64,000 nt of DNA from Proteles cristata cristata (lineage: Eukaryota; Chordata; Mammalia; Carnivora; Hyaenidae): assembly GCA_017311185.1 (NCBI GenBank), contig JAESUZ010003522.1, positions 124,001 to 188,000 of the forward strand, read 5' to 3'. A program made the translations under genes and the position numbers. Below, in pieces: positions 1 to 12,675 of the stretch (position 1 is its first letter; each line of letters starts with the position of its first letter). A model generated the notes under the pieces. The model was given only the letters and a program-made list of their open reading frames with translations. It searched no databases and was not told the origin of the DNA.

Positions 1-36
1 AGAAAATAATAAAAACATTAAAAATTTAAAAAAAAA
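1..36 (+). mobile_element. 3' A-rich tail of a SINE cut by the window edge
   Basis: The first bases read like the usual tail (agaaaataataaaaacatt followed by A-rich sequence) of a plus-strand type B or C SINE whose body lies before the window. Too short to be certain. Confidence 0.4.
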
Positions 37-289
37 GTAATGGAGCTAAGAAATAAAAAGGTCATGCTACTTGCTCAAGGTTATGTGGGTCTTGGATACA
101 AACTTACAATCACTACCTTCTCCAAAAAGAGACCAACACAATGATGCCTATGATGCATTATAGAGATACATACATAGTAAGATCAGTTCTAATTCATGAT
201 CCTATTCTACAAAGTATTTTGTAAAAGACTTTTACGTTGAGAAATATCTAAATGAGGCATAGAAGAAGCACCATTCTGGTTAGCAATGT

Positions 290-412
290 ACAAGAGTATA
301 TTATACCTTTCATCTGAACTGGGTTCAATCCATGACTGTACTATATAAGAGATGCAGGACTGTGGGCAAGTTACTTAAATTCTTTAAACCTCAGTTTCTA
401 GAGAATATCATC
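290..412 (+). mobile_element. MIR fragment
   Basis: Contains the MIR core-like phrase gtgggcaagttacttaaatt followed by cctcagtttc, the usual order in plus-orientation MIR. The 3' end is interrupted by the SINE starting about 413. Confidence 0.5.
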
Positions 413-625
413 TGTGTTGAGCATGAGTGGCTCAAGTCAGTTAAACATCTGACTCTTGATACTGACTCATGAGATCAGGTCATGATCTCATGCTTTCTGG
501 GATTGAGCTCCCAAGTCGGGGGCACTGTGCTGACAGCACAGAACCTGCTTGGTATTCTCTCTCCTCTCTCTGCCCCTTCTCTGGCTTATGCACTCATGAG
601 CATGCTCTCTCTAATTAAATTTTTT
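413..625 (+). mobile_element. SINE type A, diverged
   Basis: Head gagtggctcaagtcagtt, middle ctgtgctgacagcacagaacc, CT-rich tract and an attaaattttttt tail. The head is decayed, so this is an older copy. Confidence 0.8.
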
Positions 626-647
626 TGAATGTTTATAAGGATTCAGG

Positions 648-864
648 TTGACTTAATGGCTCAGTCGGTTCAACATCTGACTTTAGCTCAGTCACAATCT
701 CAGGAGTCCGAGCCCAGAGTCCTGCTTCAGGTGAACATGAGCCCCAATTCAGATGAGCCCCACTTCTCTCTCTCTCTCTCTCTCTCTGTCCCTTGTGGGA
801 TTCTCCCACTCTCTGCCCTTCACTCATTTGCACCCTCTCTCTCTCTCAAAAAAAAAAAAAAAAA
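648..864 (+). mobile_element. SINE type A, diverged
   Basis: Head gacttaatggctcagtcggtt, a (TC)n run at about 766-788 and an A-run at 848-864. A short flank repeat gattca on both sides may be the TSD. It follows the previous SINE by only about 20 bp. Confidence 0.85.
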
Positions 865-936
865 GATTCAATGAAATAAGAAGGTACTTAATATACATTA
901 TCTAACAATAAGAATTCATTAAATATTAGTCATCTT

Positions 937-1127
937 GGGTACCTGGGTGGCTCAGTTGGTTAAGGGACTGACTTAGGCTCAGGTCATGATCTCGTGGCTC
1001 ATGAGTTTGAGCCCCACATCGGCTTTCTGCTGTCAGCACAGAGCCTGCCTCAGATCCTCTGCCCCCCTCTTTCTGCCCCTCCACTCCCCATGCTCTGTCC
1101 CTCTCAAAAATAAACATTAAAAAAATA
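937..1127 (+). mobile_element. SINE type A
   Basis: Head gggtacctgggtggctcag, middle ctgctgtcagcacagagcc, tail caaaaataaacattaaaaa. It lacks part of the CT tract. Confidence 0.9.
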
Positions 1128-1355
1128 TATAATTAATCATTTTTATCCTCTTCCTTCTCCATAACTAACAGAAAGTAGGAAAACACATCTGGCCTCCTCT
1201 CCTGAGTGCTTCTGGAACATGCAGAGTGGAGAGAAGTGAGAGCATCGCTATTTCCATAAGGTCTCTGACAATCCGCAAGAGCAGAAATGGTGAATAAAAA
1301 TGGCACTTGGTCTAGACAAGTTATGTGCTTTTATGTAGTTTAAAAAGTCAGTACT

Positions 1356-1588
1356 GGGGCGCCTGGGTGGCTCAGTCAGTTAAGCATCCAACTTCAGCTA
1401 AGGTCATGATCTCACAGTTTGTGGGTTCAAGCCCCGCATCAGGCTCTGTGCTGACAGATAGTTCAGAGCCTGGAGCCTGTTTCAGATTCTGTATCTCCCT
1501 CTCTCTCTGACCCTCCCCTGCTCACACTATCTATCTGTCTGTCTGTCTCTCTCTCAGAAATAAATAAAACATAAAAAATTTTTGTTTT
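1356..1588 (+). mobile_element. SINE type B
   Basis: Intact head ggggcgcctgggtggctcag, diagnostic gacagatagttcagagcc, a (CTGT)n patch and tail cagaaataaataaaacat. Flanks aaagtcagtact and aaagtcagtatt form a 12-bp TSD. Confidence 0.95.
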
Positions 1589-2689
1589 AAAGTCAGTATT
1601 TAATATTAGTTTAATAAAATTATCCAAGTCACAGTCATGATTTTTTGGCCACAAATCATTTCACAAAATCCCTAACTCTGCTGTTGATTACCCTGAAAGT
1701 CAAAATAGTTGACTATTTTAAAGTGTCAGTCAACATCTACGGCTGACTCTTCTGAAAAGCTCTTCTTCGTCAGTATGAAGCTTTTAATTCTGTAAAATAA
1801 AATTCCCATACTTTTAAGGTCATTTAAAAGTTAAGAGGTCAATAAATTAATCCCCATGATAATTCCCTACTACATATTTCAGATGATAGATGCACAGAAA
1901 TGAATGTTGTTACCATGAAGAGAAAAAAGGGGATCGCAGTGTAGGTAACTTAAAAGTATTCTAGAAAACCTGCTTGCCAACAATAAAATCCCCACAGTGA
2001 AACAACAGAGGGAGACAGCAGAACTCCCTTCAAATGCTCAATCTCTAACTTCCATAGCAGTAACTGGAAGAAAGAACAGAGGCGGAGAGAACTTTAATTC
2101 TCAGAGCACACACAGAACTACCTCCACCCCTTACTGAGAAAGGATCATAGCTCTACACAGACCTCTTCTATAAAAGTTCATTTGCTGGATTTCAAAAAAA
2201 GAAAAAAAATCTTGAAACCAAGTAAAAAAAAAAGAAAAAGAAAAAATAAGTAATAAACATTAGATTCTCAGATTCTGAATAACAAAAGAAAAACTGATCC
2301 CTTCTCTAGGATTTAATGCAGCCTACTGTCTTCAAAATTTGGGAAATCATTGTTATGCCCCTAGAAGATTTAACCTCTCCAATGGTTTCCACTAAATGCA
2401 GAATTCTATTAAAAAAACACTTTGCCACAAACAAAGGGCCTTAAGAGCTGGCTCCTGCCCAACTCTACTGTCTCAGATCCACTATGTGCAGGCACAAAGC
2501 TTTGATTAGTTATTTAAACTGTCAAGCTTTTCTTCACCTACAAGTCTACACGTTATTTCCACTGCTTAGTCAGGGTTGGATCATTAGGTCTTAATTTAAA
2601 TATAACTCCTAAGGAAACCTTTCACTGCCTTATCTTTTCATTCTTTAAGGGAAAGGAGTAAAATTAAGGTAACTAGATATATGGCGTGT

Positions 2690-2890
2690 CTAAGAAACAC
2701 TGGGCAAGCTTTCACGTGACTTCCATTGAATCTTTAAAGCTCAGAGATCGATATTATTCTTATAAATGAGGAAAGCAGATCCAGAGATTGAATACTGGTC
2801 CAAGGTCACATAGGTAATATATAACAAAGCAAAGATTCGAGCCCAAAGTTGCCAAATCCCAAACCCACAATCTTTCTGCTACATTATATT
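2690..2890 (-). mobile_element. MIR fragment, reverse orientation
   Basis: Reads ataaatgaggaaagcagatc, then ccaaggtcacataggtaata, then agattcgagcccaa: the reverse complement order of the MIR body. Confidence 0.65.
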
Positions 2891-3589
2891 GCTTCTCTGT
2901 TTAAACAGAAACCATTTTACTGGGAGGAAATGCTTAATTAAATACAAAAGGCTACAAAAAGGACTGTAGTTATTATGTAAAGATCTATAAATTGACAATC
3001 TGGATAATTAACTGTGTATTCAGAATCTTTATCTGGTATCTGTATTTCTTTTATACTGGCAATTAACTAACTAGGATCATTAAAGGAACAACAGCTATTT
3101 CTCCTGAGACTCAAAGATTTCATAAGGTATATTCAAATTGCACTCTTTCTCTTTTGTGCTTTATACATGTTATAACAGGTAAATTAAGTAAATTACAGAA
3201 TTTCTGAGTTTACTCCAAGGAGTTCAGCTAATACATACTCAAAAATGGCAGGTTTTTGGGATTTTTTTAATGAAAAGGCAAGATTTTTAATACTCTCCAA
3301 TTAAGGTTAATAAATTGGAATGATAATAAGGAAAAGTTAATTTGAAAAAGCAATACCCAAGTACTCTGGAAATATATCACATTTTATCTCGGTTTCTTGC
3401 TATTTACATATATGCCTAACTTTCTCAACCAGGGGTATAAAATTCCAAGGGTCTTTGATGTATACATATCTATACCCTGCTATAGAAAACTCTAAATATT
3501 CTTTAATGCCAATTATTAGAAAAAAGAAATCAATTTTCTTTTATATCCCTTGTGTTAGTTTTTACATATATCCACAAATTCTTCAGTGT

Positions 3590-4115
3590 TCCTCCCATTT
3601 AAACATGAAGCCTAAGTCCCCTCCCCTTGAGGGTTGACTTAGTGACCTCCTTCACTAAAACAATAAGGCAGAAGTGACAGTATATGATTTCCAAAACTAG
3701 GTCATAAAGGGCACTGCAGCTTCGTCCCTGCTCTCTCTTTTGGATTACTCACTGTAGGGTAAACTTAGCAGCCACATCCTGAGAACACTCAAAGGGCTTA
3801 CAGAGAGATGCACACGGGTAGGGACTAGGGCTTCTTGCCAATACTCAGTGAGGAAGTAACCACAGCCTACTCCTAACAACAGCTCACTCCTAACAACAGC
3901 CCTACGAGTGAGCATCTTCCTGCCCCAAACGAGCCTTCAGATGACTCCAGCCAGGCCAACGTCTTGACTACAACGTCCTGACACCATAGTGTAGTGTCCG
4001 CTGACTGGCTCCTGAATTTCTGGCCCACAAATCCGTGTGAGGTAATAAATGGTCACTGTTGTTTTAAACTAAGTTTTGGTGGGGGGGGGGGGGTTGTTAT
4101 AGAGCAAGAGATAAA
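3590..4115 (+). mobile_element. MLT1-type LTR (ERVL-MaLR), solo
   Basis: The order gacttagtgacctcctt, ggcagaagtgacagtatatg, gactaggtcataaa-like, cagatgactccagcc, then aataaatggtcactgttgtt and taagttttgg matches the ancient MLT1 LTR, with its polyadenylation signal near the end (about 4043). No internal retroviral coding sequence adjoins it, so it is a solo LTR remnant. A 15-bp direct repeat (actcctaacaacagc at 3869 and 3886) is a local duplication within it. Confidence 0.8.
4081..4093. repeat. Poly-G run (13)
   Basis: Uninterrupted run of 13 G at the 3' end of the MLT1 LTR, at the point where the family normally has a short G run. Length may be affected by sequencing slippage. Confidence 0.9.
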
Positions 4116-5342
4116 GAATTAAGAAATCTCTCAATTATTAAATTCCTCACATTGTTTCTCATGAACGTCTGTCTCAACCTTTTCCCTTTCCCAATACTCA
4201 TCAGAATCCTGAGGCTTAATATAGCTATTTATTTAGAACAGATCCCACCACATGATCCTGTCACATCTCTCCCTGATTTAACAATCACTGATGAAGAACA
4301 TAATTATCTGAAAATGAAATACCCTTTAGATGCTAAGTAAAGTAAGGTAAGAACTGTTGCCAGACTGAGACAGAACCCAGGCTCTCCTTGGACTTCCTAA
4401 CTAGGATGACTTATCTAAACCTCAGGGGGAATTCCTTCCTCCTACTTTCTCTTTCACATGAGTCCTATGAACAGGCTTTCATAGCAGGGCAAGAGCTTCA
4501 TTCAGAATTTTTATGGAAACTCTAATATGCTAAAGTGCCTAATTCCACTTAAGACAAATTTTCAAAGTTTTGTTAGGCAGTAAGTTATAGAACTCAAATT
4601 ACTACCCCTCTAACACCTGCCACCCCTTTAAAACAAAACAAAAGGAAGCATTTTCTGGTGGCACTTTTTTGAGATCACATACGACATTCAAGTCTGTCCT
4701 GCTGTCCATAGAGATGCTAGGTTTACTTACGGCTGATAATCATGGAAGGAGAGATGACAGGTGTTCAGTTTCTGTTTAGGACCACCTGGGCTAATCCTCA
4801 GGCAAGTTTACCGATGGGCTGATTTAAGGAGAGGAAGAGAAGGGGTGCAGTAAAGGAAGGATGACAGTAGACAAGGGACTGAGCTCTAAAACACCAAACT
4901 GTACCCTTATTTACCTCATGGATTTCATTCCTTGCCTCAAACTCTTGTAAAGGTATATTTTAAATTTCCAAATTACAAAAGGTGAATGAAAGCAACATGT
5001 ACAAATCACAAAGTTATACCACTCATCCTCCAAACCTCAAGTAAAATCCATCCTGCTATTCAAATTCCATCTCCAAGTTAACCACCCAGAGAGATTGCTC
5101 CCCCACTTTAAACAAGTATCATGCATCAGTTCATCACTGAACTGATGGTATTGAACTTCTACTTCTACTATGGTATTGAACTGTTGCTTAAAGTTACTGT
5201 TATCTTTTAAGCACTTATTTATATTGTGAAACAAGCTCACTGCAAAAATGTCAGAGTAAAAAAGCTCTATTCTCCTACATCAGACCTTAGTTCTATTTGC
5301 CAGAGCTAATGGTCATCAGCAGTTTCTTGTGTGTATATTCAA
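4116..5342. other. Intronic stretch, nothing recognised
   Basis: No repeat family, RNA gene or plausible exon was recognised. A 12-bp direct repeat (tggtattgaact at 5146 and 5171) is the only visible structure. Confidence 0.5.
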
Positions 5343-5365
5343 CTGGAAATTACTTTTCAAACGCA

Positions 5366-5582
5366 TTTTCTTTTTTAATGTTTTGTTTCCAGGAGAGAGG
5401 GAGAGAGACAGCGTGAGCAGGGGAGGGTCAGAGAGAGAGGGAGTCACAGACTGAAACAGGCTCCAAGCTCTGAGCTGGCAGTCAGCACAGAGCCCGACAC
5501 AGGGCTCAAACCCACGAACCGCGAGATCATGACCTAAGCGAAAGTCGGACGCTTAACCAACTTTCCAGGCACCCAGGAGCCC
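5366..5582 (-). mobile_element. SINE type C (young), reverse
   Basis: Reverse-strand copy with diagnostic ctgagctggcagtcagcaca and CpG-rich gaaccgcgagatcatgacc. The flanks repeat ctggaaattacttttcaaa exactly (5343-5361 and 5583-5601), a 19-bp TSD. Confidence 0.97.
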
Positions 5583-5820
5583 CTGGAAATTACTTTTCAA
5601 ATGCTTGTGTTCTATTTCCTTTTGAAAGGAGGAGCCATGCTTAATATGTATTTGTATCCCATCCAGCACACTGCCTATAGCAGAAAATAAATATTTGTAG
5701 ATTTAACTGTGACTATAAAGTACCTGTGGTTCATTTATTTCTAGAATTAACAATTCCAATAAACAAACTTTGTTTACAAACATGTCTTGTAACTTGAAAT
5801 TAATAAATCTACAAAACTCA

Positions 5821-6044
5821 GGGGAACCTGGGTGGCTCAGTTGGTTAAGTGTTCGACTTCAGCCCAGATCATGATCTCACTGTCCTTGAGTTCGAGCCCT
5901 GTGTCAGGCTCTGTGCTGACAGAGACCCCATGTCAGGCTTGGAGCCTGGAGTCTGTTTCAGATTCTGTGTCTTCCTCTCTCTCTACCCCTCTCCCACTCA
6001 CCTCTGTCTCCCAAAAATGAATAAACATTAAAAAATTTTTTTTA
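5821..6044 (+). mobile_element. SINE type A
   Basis: Head ggggaacctgggtggctcag; middle gctgacagagaccccatgtc shows a small internal change before ggcttggagcctgg; tail aaaaatgaataaacatt. Confidence 0.93.
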
Positions 6045-6458
6045 ATCAAGTCATGGCACCAACACGATAAATAGAACAAAAATTATAAGATACACATTTA
6101 AATACAATAATAAAGTATTCGATCCTTCTGGAAAAATACCTTAAGTGTTCTACTTGACATCTTACTACAGTAACAATGTGCATATCTGAAGATAAACTGT
6201 ACAATAATTTACATATCATCACTCATGACCTATTCACTTTCCCATTAGAAATACTAAAAGTTTATGTAGCTAATCTTCAAAACTACAGAAGATTATGAAG
6301 AAATAAGAGGGATGAAAACAGGGATGCTATAGTGATAGTGGTAAGTTTTGAGGGTTTTGCCCTGTGCAGATTTTTATTAAATCACTTTGGCAAACATTCA
6401 GATTTTAGATGCAAACATTCATAGGTAGCGTCCAGTTGTTAAAAATGACCCACTTGGA

Positions 6459-6668
6459 GGTGCACCTGGGTGGCTCAGTCAGTTAAGCATGTGACTCTTG
6501 ATTTCAGCTCAGGTCATGATCTCATGGTTCATTAGTTCAAGCCCCACATCAAGCTCTGCACTAACAGCGTGGAGCCTGCTTGAGATTTTCTCTTTCTCTC
6601 TCTGCCCCTTTCATGCTCTCGTGCGCTCTCTCTCTCTCTCTCTCAAAAATAAACATTAAAAAAAATAA
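6459..6668 (+). mobile_element. SINE type A, older
   Basis: Head ggtgcacctgggtggctcag, gactcttgatttcagctcagg variant in the tRNA part, middle actaacagcgtggagcctgc, (TC)n then caaaaataaacattaaaa. Confidence 0.93.
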
Positions 6669-6698
6669 TAATCCAGGGGAGGTTAATACCTCAGTGGA

Positions 6699-6927
6699 GG
6701 GGTGTTTGGGTGGCTCAGGTGGTTAAGTGTCTAACTCTTGATTCTGTCTCACATCATGATCTCAGTCTTCAAATTGAGTCCTGCATCAGGCTCTGAGCTA
6801 GGTGTGGAGTCTGCTTGAAGCCTCTCTCTCTCGCCCTCTGCTCCTTACCTGCTGGAGTTCACGTGCTTGCTTGTTCGCCCCCTCTCTCTCTCTCTCTCTC
6901 ATAAATAAATATATACATAAATACATA
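6699..6927 (+). mobile_element. SINE, diverged
   Basis: Head ggggtgtttgggtggctcag, middle ctgagctaggtgtggagtct, CT tract ending cataaataaatatatac. It lies about 30 bp after the previous SINE. Confidence 0.88.
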
Positions 6928-7321
6928 CCCACCCAGTAGATTGTCCAGTAAATTAGGTGGAATATAAAACTTGGCTGTTAACACAGAGGCCTAGGATGGC
7001 TTAATCAATATAGAGGCATGTTTCTCTAACTCCTAACAGTCCTGGTATAAATGGCCCACAGCAGGTGTGGCAGCTCCATGGGGTTGGGAACCAGCTTCCC
7101 AGAAGGCTATTTCTTAGTCCTTAATCCAACCACAGTAGTGAGTTCAGCAGGGTTTTTTTAAAGCCTCAAAATGAGGAAAGAATGATTAGAAGAGCAGATA
7201 TAAAGACTCAGAAAAAGAAGAGCCAAATCAAGATTTTAAAATAGGGATGAACAGTCTTACAATGTCAAAATCCACTGAGAACATTTTAGCAACATGCAAT
7301 CGTTGATTTTTATAAAGATGT

Positions 7322-7555
7322 CAAAGTAATGCAGCACAGTGATTAAGAGTTCACACCATGTGGTTAGATTGCCCAGAATTTATTCTGCCATTCACAATTC
7401 ATGTGACAGTGGGCAGATTAAAGTTATTTTACTTCCCTGGGGACAACTTACCTAATCCTTAGTCTAAAGATACTAATATCTGATTTGTGAGCTGATGCGG
7501 AAATAATATATAATGTTCAGCTTAATGCCATGTTTCTGGAATAACTACCATCACT
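7322..7555 (+). mobile_element. MIR element
   Basis: Begins cagcacagtgattaagagtt, continues through a degraded core and ends with gttcagcttaatgcca-like sequence; full MIR order in plus orientation. Confidence 0.65.
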
Positions 7556-7790
7556 ACCACCACGACGACCACCACCACCATCACGCCTAATAATTATAAA
7601 GATAATGTTAAATTCAGCATGGTATATGCTTTCGAAGAGGGCAAGAAAACGAATTTAAATATTCCCATCCAAAATGTTTGCGGTTAAAACAGTCTTGACA
7701 CTGAATGGGTTACATTCTTATTATTTGCAAATCATACAAATTCATCTAATAACCTAAACAAAACCAAATTACAAATTATTTTAAGTGTAA

Positions 7791-7841
7791 GGAAGGAAAG
7801 GAGGGCGGGAGGGAGGGAGGAAGGAAGGAAAAAAGGAAGAA
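7791..7841. repeat. GGAA/GGGA microsatellite
   Basis: Purine-only run built from ggaa and ggga units, with aaaagg interruptions at the 3' end. Confidence 0.9.
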
Positions 7842-8609
7842 ACATGACCAAAAAAAGCAAAGTCAGAAGACCAAGACTAATATCTGATTATATCTGGCCA
7901 ATAAAGTAGAGAAAAAAATATTTAGTCTCCAAAGGTTAACATCCCAAGACTGGAACAAAATCAAATATACTGGATGTGACAGATAACTTTTTGATATTTC
8001 CCACAGGATAAACTATTCAAGTTGATAATATTATAATCAAGATATTATTCAACATTTGACTTACACAAAATATACAAAAATTAAGAATAAATCCTCTCAC
8101 AGAAAGATGATGTGGTTAAAGTTACATGGGATTTTTTTAGGGGAAAAATGTTCTTTCACACACCAAAATAGGTGGTACCAGGGAATATTTAAAGGCAACT
8201 TAACATAAAACAGAATATTAAGCATTTTTCTTTGGACTTTCATCCTCTCAAAGTTGTATGCCCTGTCAGTTACCAATCACATATTACTTACATTTGAAAC
8301 TTGGGTAGAAGTCAATACCAGAGGGCCAAACTGACAATGAATAAAGATGTCAGGATTTTTTTTTAATAAATCATGTTTAACGTGAGCTATAATTTAAAAT
8401 GTGCTGTACTTGCTTTACATTTCCCTCTCCTGAATTTGGATATAATATGGAAAAGACTGTTCTATATTTGAAGTGAAGATTTTCCTTCTACAATTATGCA
8501 AATGTCCATATCCTATAAAAAGTGAAGGGTTGCATTTTTGGCACTTACATTATTCTAAAATACAAATCTCACTAGGCAAGTCTTGATATTTCACTGAAAT
8601 TATTACCAG

Positions 8610-8762
8610 TGCACCTGGGTGGCTCAGTAGGTTGAGTGTCTGACTTCAGCTCAGGTCATGATCTCACTGGGCCTGCTTGGAATTCTCTCTCTGTCCCTCT
8701 CCCCACCCCGTGCACTCTCTCTTTAAAAAGACCAAAAATAAATAAATAAATAAATAAATAAA
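8610..8762 (+). mobile_element. SINE type A with internal deletion
   Basis: Head gtgcacctgggtggctcag runs to gatctcactgg and then jumps to gcctgcttggaattctc, losing about 60 bp that carries the B box region. Tail is (AAAT)n. Confidence 0.9.
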
Positions 8763-9092
8763 GAGCTACAGATGCACGGCCATGGATGAACTTTGAAAAC
8801 ATTATGGTGAAAGAAACCAGCCACATATTATATGATTCTAGTTAAATGTCTAGAAAAGGCACATTCAGAGAGTCAGAAAGTGGATCAATGATTGTCTGGA
8901 AATGGGAGTGAGAATTAACTGCAAACAGATATAAGGGAACTTTTGGGGGGGGTGGGAATGTTCTAAAATTGGACTGAAGTAATAGCAGTACAACTCTATA
9001 AATTTACTAAAAATCAATGAATTGGATAATTATGAGTGAATTTTATAGAAAGTAAATTACACCTCAATAAAGCTATTTAACAAAAAAAACTG
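8763..9092 (+). mobile_element. L1 3' end fragment
   Basis: Phrases such as catggatgaactttgaaaac, attatatgattctagtt and acacctcaataaagctattt are in the order of a mammalian L1 3' end. 5'-truncated; no coding potential. Confidence 0.75.
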
Positions 9093-9221
9093 TACAAAAA
9101 CAAAAGAATAGAGCATTACATTCCAAATCACATAAAATAATTCTCTTTGTATTGTAATGTTACCAGTTTGACATAATGAATAACCCAATCCTCCCAACAA
9201 GCTATTGGTTGGATTTTTTCC

Positions 9222-9400
9222 CCTAAATGTTTATTTACTTTGGGGGTGGGGGGGCAGAGAGAGAGGGAGACAGGGGATCCAAAGTGGGCTCTGTACTGAC
9301 AGCAGTGAGCCCAATATGGGGCTCAAACTCAGGAACTATGAGATCATGACCTGAGTGAAAGTCAAGACACCTAACCGACTGAGCCACCCAGATGCCCCTC
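9222..9400 (-). mobile_element. SINE type A, reverse
   Basis: Ends with gactgagccacccagatgcc; T-rich start aaatgtttatttactttggg; a G-run interrupts the normal GA tract. Confidence 0.9.
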
Positions 9401-9412
9401 CCAGGTAGATTT

Positions 9413-9530
9413 TTATTATTATTTCCATATCACAGATCAGGAAACTGAGATAGGGAGATTAAGAAACTTGTTATTCAGTTAATAAACTGAAGAACAAGGA
9501 TTGGAACTCTATTATATCTAACTTTACACA
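9413..9530 (-). mobile_element. MIR fragment, reverse
   Basis: Reads catatcacagatcaggaaac then gagattaagaaacttg, a decayed reverse MIR core next to the SINE. Confidence 0.5.
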
Positions 9531-9580
9531 ACAAAAATTGATAGGTACTCCATTTGTTTATAATGCAATAGGCATTTTCT

Positions 9581-9797
9581 GTGGGGCACCTGGGTGGCTC
9601 AGTCGGTTAGGCGTCCAACTTCGGCTCAGGTCATGATTTCAAAGTCTGCGGGTTCAAGCCCCACGTCGGGCTCTGTGCTGACAGCTCAGAGCCTGAGCCT
9701 AGAGCCTGCTTCAGATTCTGTGTCTCCCTCTCTCTCTGCCCCTCCCCCCACTTGCTCTCTGTCTCTCTCTCAAAAAATAAAATAAAGATATTAAAAA
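9581..9797 (+). mobile_element. SINE type A
   Basis: Head ggggcacctgggtggctcag, middle gctgacagctcagagcctg. Flanks tttataatgcaat (about 9558 and 9798) with similar following bases give a long, slightly diverged TSD. Confidence 0.95.
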
Positions 9798-10193
9798 ATT
9801 TATAATGCAATCGGCGTCTTCTATATGGATCAATTTTTGGAATCCTGAAGTTTTTCAAAGGGAAAGAAATTCTTTAAGTCACTGAAGAGATAATATAAAT
9901 ACCTCGGTAGTGTTAGAGAAAGAAGACTTCATCAGGGTGAGAAGGCCTGAATAATAAATCTCATGTGAAGGAACTAAACTAAACTATCTTTAAAGTCCCT
10001 TTGAATTTTGTTCCATAAAATGAAATGTCTTCCAAAGAAAACAGGCATTTTCACCACTGGTTTTCCATAGCCTTATTAATGAAGCCACTAGAGCAAGCAT
10101 TTGCTCCCTCCTAATGTTCTATATGCTTTACTGAGTAGGGTAGAGGCTTTGCTCTCTATCTAGCCCTCTTTTCCACTAATCATTCACTGCAAA

Positions 10194-10301
10194 CTTTTTT
10201 TTTTTTTTTTTAAACTCAACTCTACCCTCGACATGGGGCTCGAACTTAACGACCCCAAATCAGGAGTCTCATGCTCTGCTGACTGCCAGGTGCCCTGCCA
10301 A
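10194..10301 (-). mobile_element. Short-type SINE, reverse
   Basis: T-run, ctcaactctaccctcgacat, ggggctcgaact, then caggagtctcatgctctgc and ccaggtgcc: the short CAN form without a CT tract, old. Confidence 0.8.
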
Positions 10302-11884
10302 CTTCTATTCTATAGAAACAAAGTAACAAGGACAGAATTCAACTGAAATTGCGTATAACTGTCTTGATCAGAGACTGAAGGAGAAAATGCATCTATGGAC
10401 TAGAGGAGTACAACCATGAAAAATCTAGATTCTACAGTAGGTATTAAGGGGGAAAAAAATCCTGAAGGCCTTTTATACAATGATGACCACTGTAGGAATT
10501 TATCTCCAACCTAAAAGTCACAAAGTTACAAAATATAATGTTCATTTCATTTCCTCTTTAAGTCTTAAGTTTCATTTCTATCATGTATGTATTTCAACAT
10601 AAATTCCAAAAAGATGTGTACTTCCCAAATAAGCTATCCCTGAAATTTTAAAAATCAGAGAAGCACCATCAATGACACAAAAGAATGCTGTATCATTTTT
10701 ACTCACTATTTAAAGGATGGAAAAGTTAATGCTGTTCTTGGTATTCCCACAGAAAAAAGGGGACAACCACTTCCTTGTGCTTTTAAATGCTTCCGTTTTT
10801 TTCATGCTAATTTTTAAGAGGCTATATATCTCACTAAAATTTAAGAACAATTCAAAGCCAAAAGAAAATACTTACCTAAACATACTTAAATATACTATCA
10901 TTAAGTACTAGATAAAAGTGATTGTTAGAACGAAGTTGCTTTTAAAACATGAATAACCTTTAGTTAAGTCTCTGTCTTCAAGTCACTATACCCTATCTGT
11001 GATATATTCTGAAATTAATAAAATTAATCCAAGAAGAGTGGCCTCAACCTATAATCTGTGGGTCACAATATGACTGAGGGGAAAAGCAGCTACAAAATGA
11101 AGACCAAAGAATGAAAAACATTCTTAATCTTATAGCCGCTTCAAGTGGATGTTTGCTTCCCTTATACTGAAGGCCAGGCCTCCACCAAACCACTGAGTCA
11201 TTTTCATTCAGAAGGTCATGAGGAAGCAGACTGCACCATGACACTATGCTGTGTAATGCATGACACATGCTGTTTCTGAGCACAGATCTGAAGCATTAAA
11301 ACGTTAACAAAAGTCATTTATGGGGACTGAATAATGCAGCTGCTCCCTCCTTCTCTTCCATTTCCCCATCATCTCCCATGGATTATAAAGAACAACTTTC
11401 CAGGGGTAAAGTAGCTAGAAATCCCTTAGGAGGCAGCTATGTTACAAAATATACCTACTTTTAAAGCTTTCCTACATTTTTATTTAAATAAACCAAAGAC
11501 AAATGAGAGAACTTTAATAAACTATTCAATATAACTACATGTATACAGCTAAATTCTTTTAAAATGAAAAAAATCATGCCAAAAAGGATGGTATTTCTTT
11601 CATTCCTACTCATACAGAGTGCATATGCACAGTGCACAGCCCATCCTAGCTGCTCAACGCTACTGCACATTACTGCTGGAATCCACAATTTGGACTCTGA
11701 ACTGCTGTGCCTACCTAGGCGACTAAATTGCACCCATCCTCCTACTTAACAGTATTTATTTACAGTCTACAACGTTGAAAGAAAAAAATACATATATATG
11801 TATACATATATATTTGCAGGAGGTTGAGACTTGTCACCTCAACTAGGTTCTCTGAGAGTAGGAACCATATCTTCCGCTTTCCAG
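10302..11884. other. Intronic stretch, nothing recognised
   Basis: About 1.6 kb without recognised repeats. A TA-rich microsatellite-like patch lies at about 11787-11815. No open frame here has a coding signature that I recognise. Confidence 0.45.
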
Positions 11885-12310
11885 TATAGAGTACAGATTA
11901 AGAGCACAGGGTCTGGCATCATACTACCTGGATTCATTTCCAACCTCCATCATTTGCATTGTGATCTTGACTAAGATACTTACCTTCCCAATGCCTCGGC
12001 TTTCTCATCTGCAAAATGACAGACAGCATATGCTTGTTGTAAAAATTACCTGAGTTATTGGCTCAGTCGGTTGAGCGTCTGACTCTTGATTTTGGTTCAG
12101 GTCATGATCTCACAGGTATGCATCTCGGACTCCACACTGACAGTATAGAGCCTGCTTCTCTCTCTCTCTTTCTCTCACTCTCCCTCTCTCCTCTCTCCCA
12201 CTCATGCTCTCTCTCAATATAAATAAACTTTAAGAAACTACATGAGTTACAAATTCCGAATGTCTAAAAAAGTGTCTTGCACCCAGTATGCGCTACAAAA
12301 TACTAGTTAG
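11885..12310 (+). mobile_element. MIR element split by a SINE
   Basis: First part gattaagagcacagggtctg through tttctcatctgcaaaatgac to about 12051, then a SINE, then the MIR tail (agtgtcttgcacccagtatg) from about 12239. The host was in place before the SINE. Confidence 0.75.
12052..12238 (+). mobile_element. SINE inside MIR
   Basis: Lacks the first dozen bases (starts ttggctcagtcggttgagcg), middle is shortened, CT tract ends caatataaataaactttaag. Approximate TSD acctgagtta / acatgagtta. Confidence 0.88.
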
Positions 12311-12483
12311 TATAATTATCTGTATCCCCTACAATACCTAGCACCAAGCCCTGCTCCTTTAATAGGTGTTCAAGTATCTGCCAACTGACTAAAAAATGTA
12401 CAATTGTATCAGCATACAATTTCTCCTACCACCACCATATAATTTATGAACAATGAAATCTCTACTATTCAAGAACACCTTCT

Positions 12484-12590
12484 CGGGGTGCCTGGCTGGC
12501 TCAGTCAGTGGAGCGTGCAACTCTTAACCTTAAGGCTGTGGGTTTCAGGCCCATGTTGGCTGTAGATATTACTTAAAATCTTTTAAGACT
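12484..12590 (+). mobile_element. Short-type SINE
   Basis: ggggtgcctggctggctcag, gtgcaactcttaaccttaag, then gctgtagatattacttaaaa: short CAN form. Confidence 0.85.
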
Positions 12591-12675
12591 GCGTTCTTTA
12601 ATTCTTCAAACTGCTTTTCTCAATTAGTCAGTCTAAAATGTAGCCTCCCTATTTTCCAATATAGTGCTACAGTAC